From positions 4,574,622 through 4,638,621 of the forward strand of contig NC_068342.1 of assembly GCF_014633365.1 (NCBI RefSeq): a DNA stretch of 64,000 nucleotides. Direction: 5' to 3'. Numbering within the stretch: the stretch's first letter is position 1; every line of letters begins with the position of its first letter. A program made the position numbers and the translations under genes. Source of the stretch: Diospyros lotus. Taxonomy: Eukaryota; Streptophyta; Magnoliopsida; Ericales; Ebenaceae. The notes under the pieces are model-generated. The model was not told the DNA's origin and searched no databases. It was given only the letters and a program-made list of their open reading frames with translations. Shown here piece after piece: positions 22,970 through 34,483 of this stretch.

Positions 22970-24512
22970 GGAGGCTATGAAAGATCAAAACTGGAAGGCA
23001 GTTATGTTGGAAGAGATGAGAGCCCTCAATAAAAATTAGACATGGGAGTTGGTGACTAGATCCAAGGGGATTAAACCGGTGGGATGCAGGTGGATATTCA
23101 ATTTAAAATATAAGGCTGGTGGCACTCTAGAAAGGTATAAAGCCAGGTTGGTGGCCAAGGGCTATACATAGTCCTATGGCATCGATTATCTTGAGATTTT
23201 TGCCCCTGTAGTAAAGATGACCACCGTAAGGGTCCTTATATCTCTTGCAGCCAATTTTGGGTGGAAATTGAAGTAACTGGATGTAAAAAAAGCATTCTTA
23301 CATAGAGACTTAGAGGAAGAGGTGTTCATGGAGTTGCCTCAGGGGTTTCGTGAAAAAGGTGTTGGGAACGTGTGCAAACTTAAGAAGGTGTTGTATGGGC
23401 TCAAGCAATCCCCAAGAGCCTGGCTAGACAGGTTTTCTAAGGCCATGAAGTCTATGGGGTATCGTCAAAGTAGAGGGGAAGGGGATCATACTCTCTTCAT
23501 CAAACACTCGGGAGAAAAGGTAACTGCATTACTAGTATATGTTGATGACATTGTGGTTACAAGCAATAATGCAGAAGAACAACAGCTTCTCAAGGCAAGT
23601 TTAGTCAAGGAATTTGAAATTAAAGATCTCGGAGTCCTAAAATACTTTTTGGGGATTGAAGTAGCATACTCTCAAGCTGGAATTTTCCTATCTCAACATA
23701 AGTATGTCCTTGATTTACTAGCTGAAATAGGTATGTTAGGGGGAAAAGGAGTTGGCACACCAATAGAACCCAATATCAAATTGCAAGAGAATCCTAGTGG
23801 TAAGGCCATTGATAAGGGAAGGTTCCAAAGGTTAGTGGGTCAGCTGATATACCTCTCCGACACTAGGCCTAATATAGCTTTTGCTATTAGCCTAGTTAGC
23901 TAATTCATGCATAGGCCAACCGAGGAACATATGCATGCTGTAAGGAGGATCCTAAATTACCTAAAGGCTACACCGAGCAAGGGCATTCTGCTTAAACAAG
24001 GGGCAGTTGATTTATGTATCCCAAGGGTTCACTGATGCAAATTATAGAGGATTTCTCATTGATAGGAGATCCACTACTAGATATTGTGTGTTTTTGGGAG
24101 AAAATCTAGTACCTTGGAGAAACAAGAAGCAAGAAGCAAGGCATTGTGGCGAGATCAAGTACAGAGGCAAAATTTAGGGCCATGGCCCTTGGTTTGTGTG
24201 AGTTGTTATGGCTGCAGATCATTCTATAGGATTTGCAAATCAAATTACAAGGTCCTATTGAGCTATTTTGTGATAATCAATTTGCTATTAGCATTGTTCG
24301 TAATCATGTTTAGCATGATAGGACAAAGGACAAAGCATATAGAAATAGATCGACATGTCATTAAGGAAAAGCAAGATTCCAACCTCCTCCAGATTCCCTA
24401 CATGCCCTCAAAAAATCAGGTGGCAAATGTTCTCACTAAAGGGCTGGCTATAAAAAGGTTTGAGGATTTAATTGACAAGCTGGGAATGATAGATATTCAT
24501 TCACCAACTTGA
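22970..24512 (+). pseudogene. Copia B reverse transcriptase-RNase H remnant
   Basis: The RT begins near 22970 (EEAMKDQNWKAVMLEEMRAL) and has one long open part at 23322-23903 with LKQSPRAWLDRFSKAMKSMG, the intact catalytic LLVYVDDIVVTSN and KYFLGIEVAYSQAGIFLSQH. RNase H follows after a stop at 23903 in shifted frames, ending with TKHIEIDRHVIKEKQ and NVLTKGLAIKRFEDLIDKLG. It is preceded by stops and is not functional. Confidence 0.88.
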
Positions 24513-24519
24513 GGGAGAG

Positions 24520-24843
24520 TGTTAGTGACTGAAGATGTATGTGATCCGTATAAGATATAAAGATATGCATGTGATATGTAACTTTATATGATATGGAGAT
24601 ATGCGTATGGAGATATGCAAATTTTAGTAGCTTCCTAATCTAGAATAGGAAAGGATCTTTCCTATTCCAAACTTAGGAAACTTTCCTAAAATTGTAAATA
24701 TGTTTTTCTTTCCTATGTTGTAATTCTTATAGAAGGTAGGTTTAGGTTTCCTAATGTGGTTCCCCATCTCCTCTATAAGTGGACCTCCCATGTATATTCA
24801 AAAATTATTGGAAGATGAACTTATGATTTTCAATTCTTCTACA
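24520..24843 (+). repeat. Copia B 3' LTR
   Basis: 324 bp from TGTTAGTGACTGAAG to TTCTTCTACA, directly after the polypurine tract. It retains canonical TG...CA ends. Confidence 0.92.
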
Positions 24844-24896
24844 ATATTTTTCATTTTAGTCAAACATTTGGATATTAAACTAAAGAATTTAGAATG

Positions 24897-25479
24897 TGTT
24901 GTATTAGACTCACCGGATTAGGCATATAGTAGATGAAACAAATCTTTCTCAATCTTACCCACTCTCGAATCAACACAAACAAAAATGAAGAGAATTGAAA
25001 GAATAGAACATTAAGTGAAATCAAACCAAAAACAAGAAGCCAGCGATTATCCTGGTTCGGATTGCAAGAGATGCAACCCTACATCCAGCAATCAAACACC
25101 CCTAAGAGCAATCTTTTATTGCCAAGAATGACTAGTACAATAGCTTTTTGATCCCTCTCTTCTATCCCCAAGTACATCAAACCTTCGTTCTCCAAGATTA
25201 CAAAGCTATCTCAAAACACTAGCCTTTCTCTCAAAATGAAACAGCACGCGTTTCAATAGAATGATAAAATCGTACCAACCGACTACCCCTTGCCCTCTAT
25301 TTATAATAGGGGCGGATATCCCAATGAAACTAATTGGAGATAGATAATTCTGGTTTGACCCCCAAACTTACACTAATTACATTTAGGGTATAATTTCCAA
25401 CCGCCTATCTAGACCTCAGCTGCTTTATGCCACTGCCTTCACTGATCTTCTAGGTTAACTTGAGGCAAACATATCAACA
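24897..25479 (-). repeat. S-family solo LTR 3
   Basis: 583 bp from TGTTGTATTAGACTC to CATATCAACA with TSDs GAATG (24892-24896) and TAATG (25480-25484). It has the family block at 25087-25049, with stem arms TTGCA/TGCAA, and the TATA-like CTCTATTTATAATAGGGG. It is inserted in intron DNA just right of copia B. Confidence 0.85.
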
Positions 25480-25484
25480 TAATG

Positions 25485-26043
25485 AAATATCCTAGGAACC
25501 TCTATATTCAAGCAATGGAAGATCCAACCATTTAGTGGCATCATTATTGAGACGATACTCCAAGACAATGTTACCCATCCAAAGGTCATTCTGCACATGT
25601 CGAATGGAAATGAGAATGTCGAACATCATGAGTTCTAAATTGTGGTATGGAACAAGTAAATTTTAGGCCAGTTTGTTTCACCGACAAGAAGAGATAATGA
25701 TAAGTTATATTATATTGTCGTCAATGAAATCGCACTAGGAACTCTCGACAGCTCTATTCAAGTGGTCGACAATAAGCAAAAAGTTCTAGAGAAACCAAGA
25801 GTAGTCATCTAGCCAGTCAACAGTCAGAGGTCCTAACAAGAATACTGACAATAGATAGCGATGAGCATTTGACAGTAAGAAGAGTAACTTGAAGAACCTG
25901 AGAGCCATCATGCGGACACTTGAGAAAAGGCTTGAAAAATCTAGAAGCCAGAAGCTACTTACAATAAACTGTCAAAAGTTTAGTGAAAATTTTCAACCGT
26001 TAAGTGAAACACCTGAAAAGGTACTAGAATTGTGAAAGATGTG
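25485..26043. other. Intron sequence without recognised feature
   Basis: About 560 bp between solo LTR 3 and element G. I see no open gene, no terminal repeats and no match to the other elements in the window. Confidence 0.5.
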
Positions 26044-26457
26044 TGTCATGACCCTAAGGATAGGGTAGTACTAGTAATTATGTATTATATGTAATTCTTT
26101 TAGTTGTTGTTCTTGCTGTTATAATAATTGTACTTCTCAGTTGTATTGTAACTAAAAGGATAGGGAAGCCTATAAATAGGTTAGGTTAGTTAGAACATGT
26201 CATCGTTGAATGATAATTGAATTTCTTTTATGGTTGAATGACAATTGAATTTCTTTTATAGTTGAATGATAATTGAATTTCTTTTTCTCTCTCATTTCCC
26301 TCTGATTCTCTCTCTTTCTGTTCTGTCTACATTTCCCTCTAAATTATGTCTGTTATCTCCCTCTTTTTGTTCTAAGTCTCCCTCCAATCCTCTTTGTTCT
26401 CAGTTCTAACTCCCTCAAATTCCTCCTATTTCCCATCCAAACGCTAGGTACATGACA
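26044..26457 (+). repeat. Element G 5' LTR
   Basis: 414 bp, TGTCATGACCC to GTACATGACA. TATA-like CCTATAAATAGG at about 26169-26180. It contains three tandem 28-bp units starting GTTGAATGATAATTG (26205-26286) where the 3' LTR has one. Confidence 0.88.
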
Positions 26458-27179
26458 AATGGTATCAGTGCCAACAATTCTCAGCTATGATTCTAGAAAT
26501 TCTTAGCAACTGATCCTCAATTGCTGCAAAGTAAGAAAGGCAAAACCAGAGGAGGTGAATTCCAGTTGATTCTCGACTAAGAATTCTGGCAATTCCAATT
26601 CGAATTGTGAAGGCAAAGCAGAGCTAGGCGACTTTCGACTGTGATCCAAAGGCAATACCTATAGGTTGACTCTCAGTTGTGCTTCCAAAAATTTTGAGCA
26701 ATCAATCAAGGAATTCGATGCAAATTCAGGAGGTGCTGCCAGAGTCGATTAATTTCAAGAGACTGTTTCAGTGCTGCCAGAGTTGATCAATTTCAAGAGA
26801 CTGTTTCAGAGGATTGATTCTGTAACCTAGGCGATTTCAACAAGCTGTGAGTAAGGCGATCTCGGATACTATGATTGAGGTGAATCAGGAAGGCAACTGC
26901 TAGAAACAGTTTCTTGAGCGATTGTTGACCATCAGCAATTGCTGATTGATCTAAACAATCCTTAGCAATTAATCTAAAGCAACTGATCCTAATCCTAGCT
27001 GCATTTTGAAGGCGGTTCAGTGACAAATTCTATCATCTCTGATCTTAGTATCAGATCAGATCATCTCACAGGAAAAAGGTTTCTGATCAAATCAATTCCT
27101 TAAAGCAGTGGTTGAGGCGGATTCAAAGTTGCTAAATTGAGGATTAGGTGACTCCTGGAAGCAGTTTCTAAGGCAAGCA

Positions 27180-27686
27180 ATGGATATAGGAATCAAGGAA
27201 CAATTCGCTATCCTCAATCAACAACTGGACAAATTTTTTATTCTATTTTTGCAGAGGTTTCATGTTAGTATTCCAGCCAAATTATTTTCTAAGGAATATT
27301 CTAATTCCTTAAAAAGAGACGTTTCGGAAGGCAGTTTGCCTATTCGAAATTTTTCTACTGTAGTTGAGAATATAACTCAAATCGGAGATGAGAGTTACAA
27401 TGAAGAGTTCAATAAACTCAAACAAGCAGGCTCTGTTATGGATTATCAGGTCAGGTTTAAGGAATTGAAAGCATTGATGCTCATTTCCCATCCGATCTTG
27501 AATGAGTCTTACTTTGTATCGAGATTCATTAATGGTCTAAACGATGAGCTAAGGTCTATCATGAAAATGATGCATCTGGCCACGGTAAAACAAGCAGTTG
27601 AGAAGGCTAGGCAGCAAGAATTGGCACTGGAAGCCATTTTCAAAAGGCATGAGCTGCAGCCTAAAAGCTATTCTATGAGTAGCTAG
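27180..27686 (+). CDS. Element G gag fragment, 168 aa
   Basis: Opens ATG at 27180 after a ~720-bp leader. Residues 75-150 contain the Retrotrans_gag core typical of plant Ty3/gypsy: EFNKLKQAGSVMDYQVRFKE, LNESYFVSRFINGLNDELRS, and KQAVEKARQQELALEAI. It matches the gag of gypsy F in layout (EFNKLRQTGSVGSYLKKFEE). The frame stops at 27684-27686 without a zinc knuckle, and recognisable pol does not follow. It would form part of a capsid. Confidence 0.75.
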   Translation: MDIGIKEQFAILNQQLDKFFILFLQRFHVSIPAKLFSKEYSNSLKRDVSEGSLPIRNFSTVVENITQIGDESYNEEFNKLKQAGSVMDYQVRFKELKALMLISHPILNESYFVSRFINGLNDELRSIMKMMHLATVKQAVEKARQQELALEAIFKRHELQPKSYSMSS

Positions 27687-28404
27687 CAAATTGGAGGTAC
27701 TTCTAAGGCTGTCAATCAAGTTTGTGACGGTCCACATGCAATTAAATAAGTTTTAATGGAGCAATCTAGACCAGAACAAACTTATATTGGCTAGAAGGAA
27801 CCAGATCTTAAGGCTAATGAGCGTGGACAGGCATTCAACAAGGACTTGGACCAAAGAAAGAAGCTGGAGGTTGAGGCAAGGCATTCTTTAGCTGGAACTT
27901 CAGTTGGGAGGAATGGTTTTGAGAAAAAAAGGTCCTAAGGATATTGTTCCTTGGCCTTTGGTCCCGGAGAAGGTTGTGGAGCCCATGGCTTTGATTAAAG
28001 CAGGCATCAAACAGTTTCTGGTGCTGGTTTTGGCAGAGAAGGAAAAATTGAAGTGGACTGAACAGTAGAACTGCCAAAAGGTTTGGAAGATGATGGAAGC
28101 AAAGGTTGCGGTTGGAATGCTTATTGTTACAACTCACTAGCATAATTTTTGTATGAAGGTAAAGGAAATTACTTATTGGAGAAGAGAGACTTGACATTCT
28201 ATCTTTGAGGAATACATTTTATATTTGCATGAAAGGCAAAAGGAAAGGAACGCAAGAGAAAAGAGGAATAGGCTTAGAAGGAGAAAGAAAGAAAGTAAAA
28301 AGAGAAGAAGGATAAACCAAATAGTAAAGGGAGGAATTGGATGAAGAAAACAATGGTTGTTGCTATAAGTTCTTGGGGCAAGAACTCTCTCAAGGAGCGG
28401 GACC
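27687..28404 (+). other. Element G internal non-coding region
   Basis: Sequence between the gag stop and the 3' LTR. Short broken frames and a purine-rich stretch (28250-28330) are present. No pol domain can be read in any frame, and nothing else is recognised. Confidence 0.6.
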
Positions 28405-28780
28405 TGTCACAACCCCAAGGATAGGGTAATAATTTATGTATTATATATAATTCTTTTGATTGTTGTACTTGTTGTTATAGTAGATGTACCTTTCAATTGT
28501 ATTGTAACTGAAAGAATAGGAAAGCCTATAAATAGTCCAGGTTAGTTAGAGATTATCATAGTTGAATGATAATTGAATTTCTATTTCTCTCTCATTTCCC
28601 TCTTATTCTCTCTTTCTCTCTGCATTTCCCTCTTATTCTCTCTTTCTCTCTGCATTTCCCTCTCAATTTTGTCTATTATCTCCCTTTTGATGTGCTAATT
28701 CTCCCTCCAATCCTCTCTATTCTCGGTTCTAACTCCCTCAAATTCCTCCAATTTTCCAACCAAACCCTAGGTACATGACA
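28405..28780 (+). repeat. Element G 3' LTR
   Basis: 376 bp, TGTCACAACCCC to GTACATGACA. It has a single GTTGAATGATAATTG unit. Its own tandem doubling of a CTCTCTTTCTCTCTGCATTT-type unit lies at about 28600-28660. Its start closely resembles the solo LTR at 40872. Confidence 0.88.
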
Positions 28781-29355
28781 ACATGTAAGGAATGTATATA
28801 GGAATGAATAAGCTTCAGCAAGGACTTGAATTAAGAAAACTTCTAGACACTAAATCATAGACTTCTTAGCGGTTTCTCATAAAAGGGTCGTGGAAGCACA
28901 TTCTGAGGAGAGGTGTGACATAAACAAACACATTTAACATTTATATTGGGAAAATATCTCCCAAAAGATTGTATCCCAGCATATCCTACCACATGAACAG
29001 AGGTGCACCCATAGATTATAGTAGAATTTAATGTCATTTTAGCATAATTTGCTTTCAATAGTTAGAAATTCAGTGAAACAACATATATAATTCACTTTTC
29101 TTCAAATTAGTCACACAAAACACATTCTCAAGATATGATGCCCAATTTGTATATATTGTCTACCAAGAGTCCTCGCTCACTAGCTCTCACTTCATAATAT
29201 TCGATCTTTCCCCCTAATAAACCTTTACTGAAGCAAGAAACTTCAAGGGAAGCAAGAAACTTCAAGAATCCTTTGGAAAACAAATCTACCCACTTTGAAG
29301 CAAAGTACACTATTTTTATACAGAACAGTATCAATTCATCAATCAGTGCTAGAAC
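28781..29355. other. Intron sequence without recognised feature
   Basis: 575 bp between element G and copia C. No gene, terminal repeat or homology to other window elements is seen. Confidence 0.5.
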
Positions 29356-29609
29356 TGTAACAAACAGCTAGGGCAACAAAGAAACCTAGAGCACAAAGAT
29401 AACAAGAGAGAGAAGAAAAGAATGCTCTCGTGAATTTTACTGAAAGAAAGATTAACGAACCAAAAGATACAATAGAAGAGGCACAGCTGAGATTATATAC
29501 TCAGCGAGCCTAAGTTCAGAATGATACACCGCCTAACTTAATTACAGCATACATATAACATTACAGCAACATAATCGAGAAACAAACTTAAGTAAAACAT
29601 TCTTCCACA
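29356..29609 (-). repeat. Copia C 3' LTR
   Basis: 254 bp, plus-strand TGTAACAAACAGC to TTCTTCCACA. The adjacent TTCCCCCTC is the reverse of a polypurine tract (GAGGGGGAA). Confidence 0.9.
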
Positions 29610-31372
29610 TTCCCCCTCAAAACAAACTCCCTCTTGAATATCTTCTTGCCTAAAGAGCCACGAGAATCAAAGATAACAGGAGACAATCTTAGACTCAATT
29701 TGTCACACAACAACTGAAATCTGCTTCTTGGCAATCCCTTAGTAAAGACATCAGCCACCTGATGAGAAGTAGGAACATATCTGATTTCTACTTCATTTTT
29801 CTCCACCTTCTCTCAAACAAACAAAATGCACATCAATTTCAATGTGCTTAGTACGTGAGTGAAACACTGGATTTTCAGCGATACTCTTGGCAGCTAGATT
29901 ATCACTCCATACAACTAGAGTATGAACGCATGGATAACCCAATTCAGCAAATAATGACTTCAGCCACAAAACTTCTGTAACACCTTGGGCAATAGCCCTA
30001 TATTTAACCTCTCTAACTGATCTTGCTACCACTGACTGTTTCCTGGAACTCCAACCCACTAGATATTGCCAAGAAACACACAAACTCCACTAGTAGATCG
30101 TCTAGTAACCCCACAGCCAGCATGATCAACATTTGTATACTCAACTAGAGGTAAATCTATAGGAGATGGAGAAAACAACAAACCCAAGCCAAGAGTACCC
30201 TTGAGATACCGGGGTAATCTCTTACATGCCAATCGATGATGCTGCTTAGGAGCTGATAAAAACTAGCTTAGTTTATTTACTCCAAAGGCTATATCCGGTC
30301 TTGTATATGTCAAGTACTATAAAGACCGATAACAGTCTGATATAATGATGGATTGGCAAAGAATTCACCCTCATCAGTTAAGGAAATAGCAAAATTTACA
30401 AGAGTAGCACAAGGCTTACAATCTTGCATAGCAACTTTCTTCAACAAATCCATAGTGTACTTGGATTTGAGTAAGATAAATGCCACTGTGATCTCTATAT
30501 GCTTCAAACCCTAGAAAATAGTTGACAGAACCTAGGGTTTTAAGAGCAAAATGAGTATCCAAATCTTAAATACATGCCTTAAGAGTTGCAGAATCGGATC
30601 CTGTAATCAAAATATCATCCACATAGACTAAAATGAACAACACACACTTGGGAGTTTGCTTGATAAACAAAGAGGCATTAGACACAGCTCTTGAAAATCC
30701 CCAAGATTGAAGAGCAGCCCTCAATTTTGTGTGCCAAGCTCGAGAAGCTTGTTTCAACCTATAAAGAGACTTCTTCAACCTACATACATGAGAGGAAAAT
30801 TGTGAACTTACAAACCCCTCAGGCTATGACATAAAATCCTCCTCCACAAGATCACCATTTAGAAAGACATTGTTGACATCAACCTGCTGTATATCCAAGC
30901 CAAAAGTCACAGCTAATGAGAATAATACTCTAATCGTAGGGGCCTTGACAATAGGGCTGAAAGTTTTAACATAATCAATTCTTGGATCTTGAAGAAACCC
31001 CATGGCCACCAGCCTAGCCTTGTGCTTAAGAACTGTCCCATCAGGATTATACTTGATTCTAAACACCCATTTACAGCCAATAAGATTCATATCTATAGAA
31101 AATGGGACCAAATCCCATGTATTATTACGTTGCAAGGCTGAAAACTCTTCCTCCATAGCCTTAACCCATCGTGAGTCTAACAGGGCCTCATGAACTAGGT
31201 TGGTTCTAAGGAAGGAACCCACTAAGGCATGAGAAGAAGAGGTTAAAAGTTGTTTAGTCTTGGACCTTGTGAGCATGAATTGAAGGAGTTGGGACAACTT
31301 TGTATGTAGGAACACGAACTGTAGGTCTAGGTGAGAAAGGTTGTGTATTAGGTATTGCAGGCAAGGGATCAA
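29588..31372 (-). pseudogene. Copia C reverse transcriptase-RNase H remnant
   Basis: Sense order runs from 31372. A connecting region precedes the RT start ([60 protein letters not shown]). The RT core is at 30778-30566 with LYRLKQASRAWHTKLRAALQ and an intact catalytic ILVYVDDILITGSD. RNase H is at 30083-29588 (RSVREVKYRAIAQGVTEVLW, SRTKHIEIDVHFV, VADVFTKGLPRSRFQLLCDK). Stops at 30824 and frame shifts break it. Confidence 0.88.
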
Positions 31373-31828
31373 CAGATGAGGCAGAGGAATCAGTAGAAAC
31401 AGTTGTTGATAAGATAGGAATTGAGGGTTGTGCTACTTGAGAAGAGGAAGAAGTGGAAGTGGAGAAGGGTAAAGGAAGAGACTGAAATAAGAAAGTAGAA
31501 GAACCACTTGGAACTAATTGAGATGTGGAAGATGTAGTAGGAAAGAACAAAAACAAAGTAGGAAATGGAAACTAATCCGAATTAAAATGCACATGTCTAG
31601 AGACATAAGCTTTTCTTGATGGATGCAAACACTTGTAACCAGCTTGAGTATGGTTATATCCAAGAAATATACACTTGGTTGAGTGGAAATCAAATTTGTG
31701 CTTGATATAGGGTATTAGGTAAGGAAAACAAGCACATCCAAAGGGCTACAACAATAGATAGTTAGGTTGCTTGTGATAGAGCAATTCAAATGGGGTACTG
31801 AATTTGAGAGAAGAGGATGGGAGCAAGT

Positions 31829-32522
31829 TTATGATATGAACAGTATTTTGAATTTTGAAAAAGCCTCTTCCCAAAATTGTAAAGGCATATGAGCATGGGC
31901 TAACAATGAAAGTCCCATCTCAACTATATGTCTATGTTTTTTCTCAGCTACACCATTTTGTTGGTGTGTATAGAGACAAGTAAAACGAGATTGTATCCCA
32001 TGGCTTTGAAGATAAGGCAAAAAGGCTTTGAACTCCCCCCCCCCACATCAGTTTGAATGGCTTTAATTTTGGTCTGATATTGGAGTTTAGCAAGTTTATG
32101 AAAAGTGACAAAAGTAGGCAAAGCATCAGACTTTAATTTCAATGGATATAGCCAGGTATATCTTGCGTATGTATCAACAAATATGATATAGTATCTGTAC
32201 CCTCTAATAGATACAGTATGAGAGGAACCCCATAGATCAGAATAGGTCAATTCCAATGGTCTCTTTGTTGTAATTTCATGAGTAGCAAATGAAAGCTGAT
32301 GAATTTCCCAATTTTACAAGAATCACAAAAGGAAAGAGCTCAATGGGAACAAGGGATACGAATTTTATTAAGAACCAATTGTAGTACATTGAAAGTAGGA
32401 TGCCCTAACCGTGCATGCCATTGTTGATGTGTTATTTTGATGGTGTTATTCAAGTTTTGCATTGAGAAGCTAGAAATTCTAGAAGAACTCGTATATATTA
32501 GGTTTATATGCTGCAGTGGCAA
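31829..32522 (-). pseudogene. Copia C GAG-pre-integrase and integrase remnant
   Basis: The zinc-binding pre-integrase block (HARLGHPTFNVLQLVLNKIR) is at 32522-32340. The integrase core (LTYSDLWGSSHTVSIRGYRY, then YTWLYPLKLKSDALPTF) is at 32256-31948. The segment with HQQNGVAEKKHRHIVEMGLS is at 32020-31829. A run of C at 32033-32042 adds a frameshift before the second catalytic position. Confidence 0.85.
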
Positions 32523-33023
32523 ATTAGGAAATAAAAGTCTAATTGCATGTAAATTTAAGTGAGGGGTAGATAGGGTATTTATTCGAGTATTCTCTCATTG
32601 TAACTCACGCCGTTATGTCTATAAATAAAAGGCTAATAGATTGATCGTACTCATTGATTGTAAAGAGCTGTATTGCTAGAGGAAAGATAGAGGAGATATC
32701 TTTGCAATCTTACAGTGAGGGTTCTTGGTTTGTCAGTGTGGATTGTGGGGTGTGCGAGTGATTTCTATGTACTGATTTCATCAAGTTTCTAGTGGATTGC
32801 TCTCTCTATGAAGGCTGGATGTAGGATTGATTTTAATCAGTTCAAACCAGGATAAATCTAGGTGTATCTTGTGTGGTTTGATTGCTCTAACTCTAATCTT
32901 TGTCAATCCTTTATTTTCTGTTTATGTTATATATTTGAATCGGTGAGAGAGTGCATAAAGAGTGTTCAGATTTGTTGGTTTATTGGGTGAATTCATAGAC
33001 CGACAGTGCTCCCAATTGTAACA
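32444..33023 (+). repeat. S-family solo LTR 4, nested in copia C
   Basis: 580 bp from TGTTATTCAAG to AATTGTAACA, flanked by GATGG (32439-32443) and GTTGG (33024-33028). Sense is plus: TATA-like GTCTATAAATAAAAGG at about 32617-32632, then the family block at 32813-32853 with arms GATT/AATC, and the end CAGTGCTCCCAATTGTAACA. It splits copia C between SPSANVAQ and the HQQWHA pre-integrase block. Confidence 0.9.
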
Positions 33024-33237
33024 GTTGGGCTACATTAGCACTAGGAGACAATCCATGACAAAATGGATGCTGTCTATTACAATTTTTCACAGAAAATTCA
33101 TTACAATGGTTCAAAGAAAATGTACTGCCAGCAAAGATTGTAGGTTGTTTAGGCTTGACAGGTTGGGCTAGAAAGCTGTGAGCATGACCAAATGCTGGAA
33201 TCAGCTGGTAAAACCCATCCTTAAGATGTCCTCGAAG

Positions 33238-34037
33238 TCACACCAGCCTTGAACTCTTGTCCTTAATCAAACATAAATCGGAATGAAATTCAGCAATCGC
33301 ATTGTGATCTCTTGTAAGTTGTGATACACTGATTAAATTCTTCTTTATATGAGGTACATGAAGAACATTAGGTAGAGAAATAATAGATGTAGGTCTAGTT
33401 TGAGTGTATAATTGTCCAAGACCAATGTTAGAAATTGAAAACTGCTTACCATTACCAATAGAGATTTTATCACCACCGTTGTAAGAAGTATGCAAGGACA
33501 AGTTGTTGAGGTTTGAGGTGATATGATTTGTTGCACCAGAATCAATAAACCAAGAGGGTTCTGGTAAGGAAGCTTGAGATAAGGTTTGAGATGGTTGAGA
33601 CAAATGACCATAGTGAGCTAGTTTTCCACACAATTGACAATAAATTCGTCTACCAAATGTTCTACCCCGACCTCTTCCCCCTCTATTCATATATCCACCA
33701 CCTCTTTGTACAAAACTGCCTCTACTGTTACCATTTCGTGGCATATATGAGGTCATGTTTACATGCATAAGAGCAGTCATATCAGATTCAAAATTCACAA
33801 ATGATTGTGGCATTTCTTAGAGGTCAATCTCAGTTCATGCATCAACAGCAAGTATTGTACTTTCTCTAGATCGATTTCATTCATTTGATAAGTGATGAGA
33901 CTAACAACAGTCTCATACTCATGATCTAAGCCATTTAAAATTGCAAGAAGCAAATCCTTACCGTTAAGAGGCTCCCCAATAGCAGCAAGTGTATGACCTG
34001 TAGTCTTGATTTTCAAACTATAGTCATTGATAGACAA
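33238..34037 (-). pseudogene. Copia C gag end and protease remnant
   Basis: The gag end lies at 34037-33795 (IGEPLNGKDLLLAILNGLDH, EYETVVSLITYQ). The zinc knuckle region has a partial YCQLCGKLAHYGHL, whose last cysteine is missing. The aspartic protease at 33570-33238 has an intact WFIDSGATNHIT, then LPNVLHVPHIKKNLISVSQL. A shift at about 33800 separates the parts. Confidence 0.85.
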
Positions 34038-34047
34038 TGAATCCTTC

Positions 34048-34395
34048 TGTCACAACCCTAGGGTTAGTTAGGGTTGTGATAGGAATTGGGAGAAGAAATC
34101 AAAATTATAGGAGGGGGAAAATCAGTAGGAGAGAGAAATATTGAGAGAAAGGGGGAGAACTTGAGGGAGATTGGAGAGAGTCTTAAAGAGAGAAAATCAG
34201 ATTTCATTCATTCAATTCAAGCATATCCAATAAACTCCTAACAGCAGCCTTATATAGGCATCATTGACTTCTAACAGCCTAACCACTTGCTAACAATATA
34301 TCCTAACAATTATTATAAATCTATTACAAAATTACCCCCCTTTTATTATATTCCTATTACAGCATTAACCCTCCTATACTCCTAGGTACATGACA
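34048..34395 (-). repeat. Non-autonomous element 3' LTR
   Basis: 348 bp. In plus-strand terms it runs TGTCACAACCCTAGGG to TAGGTACATGACA. It matches the right LTR over the shared ~260 bp with few differences. Confidence 0.88.
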
Positions 34396-34483
34396 ATTCC
34401 CCCTGCCTTAAAATGTTTCTTGTCCCCAAGGAACTTATTATCGTTGAGCTGCTCTTTCTTCATCCCATTCCCACCTTCACTGT

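Larger units (their letters stand above)
14727..24843 (+). mobile_element. Copia element B with nested LTR and hAT
   Basis: A Ty1/copia element antisense to MED14, LTR to LTR, with near-match 5-bp TSDs (GTATT at 14722-14726, ATATT at 24844-24848). The primer-binding site TGGTATCAGAGCC follows the 5' LTR at 15054. The polypurine tract GAGGGAGAG (24511-24519) precedes the 3' LTR. Removing the S solo LTR (15773-16377) and hAT1 (16600-21089) with their duplicated targets leaves about 5.0 kb, the normal copia size. Coding frames have several stops. Confidence 0.92.
26044..28780 (+). mobile_element. Element G: gag-only non-autonomous LTR retrotransposon
   Basis: 2.7 kb with LTRs at 26044-26457 and 28405-28780. 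The primer-binding site TGGTATCAGTGCC follows the 5' LTR, and a purine-rich GGAGCGGGACC precedes the 3' LTR. Internal sequence encodes one gypsy-type gag fragment and no protease, RT or integrase. I found no convincing TSD. It therefore needs enzymes from another element. Confidence 0.85.

Noticed and set aside
26039..28785. TSD for element G
   Set aside because: ATGTG on the left and ACATG on the right do not match well enough; the element call rests on LTRs, primer-binding site and gag.
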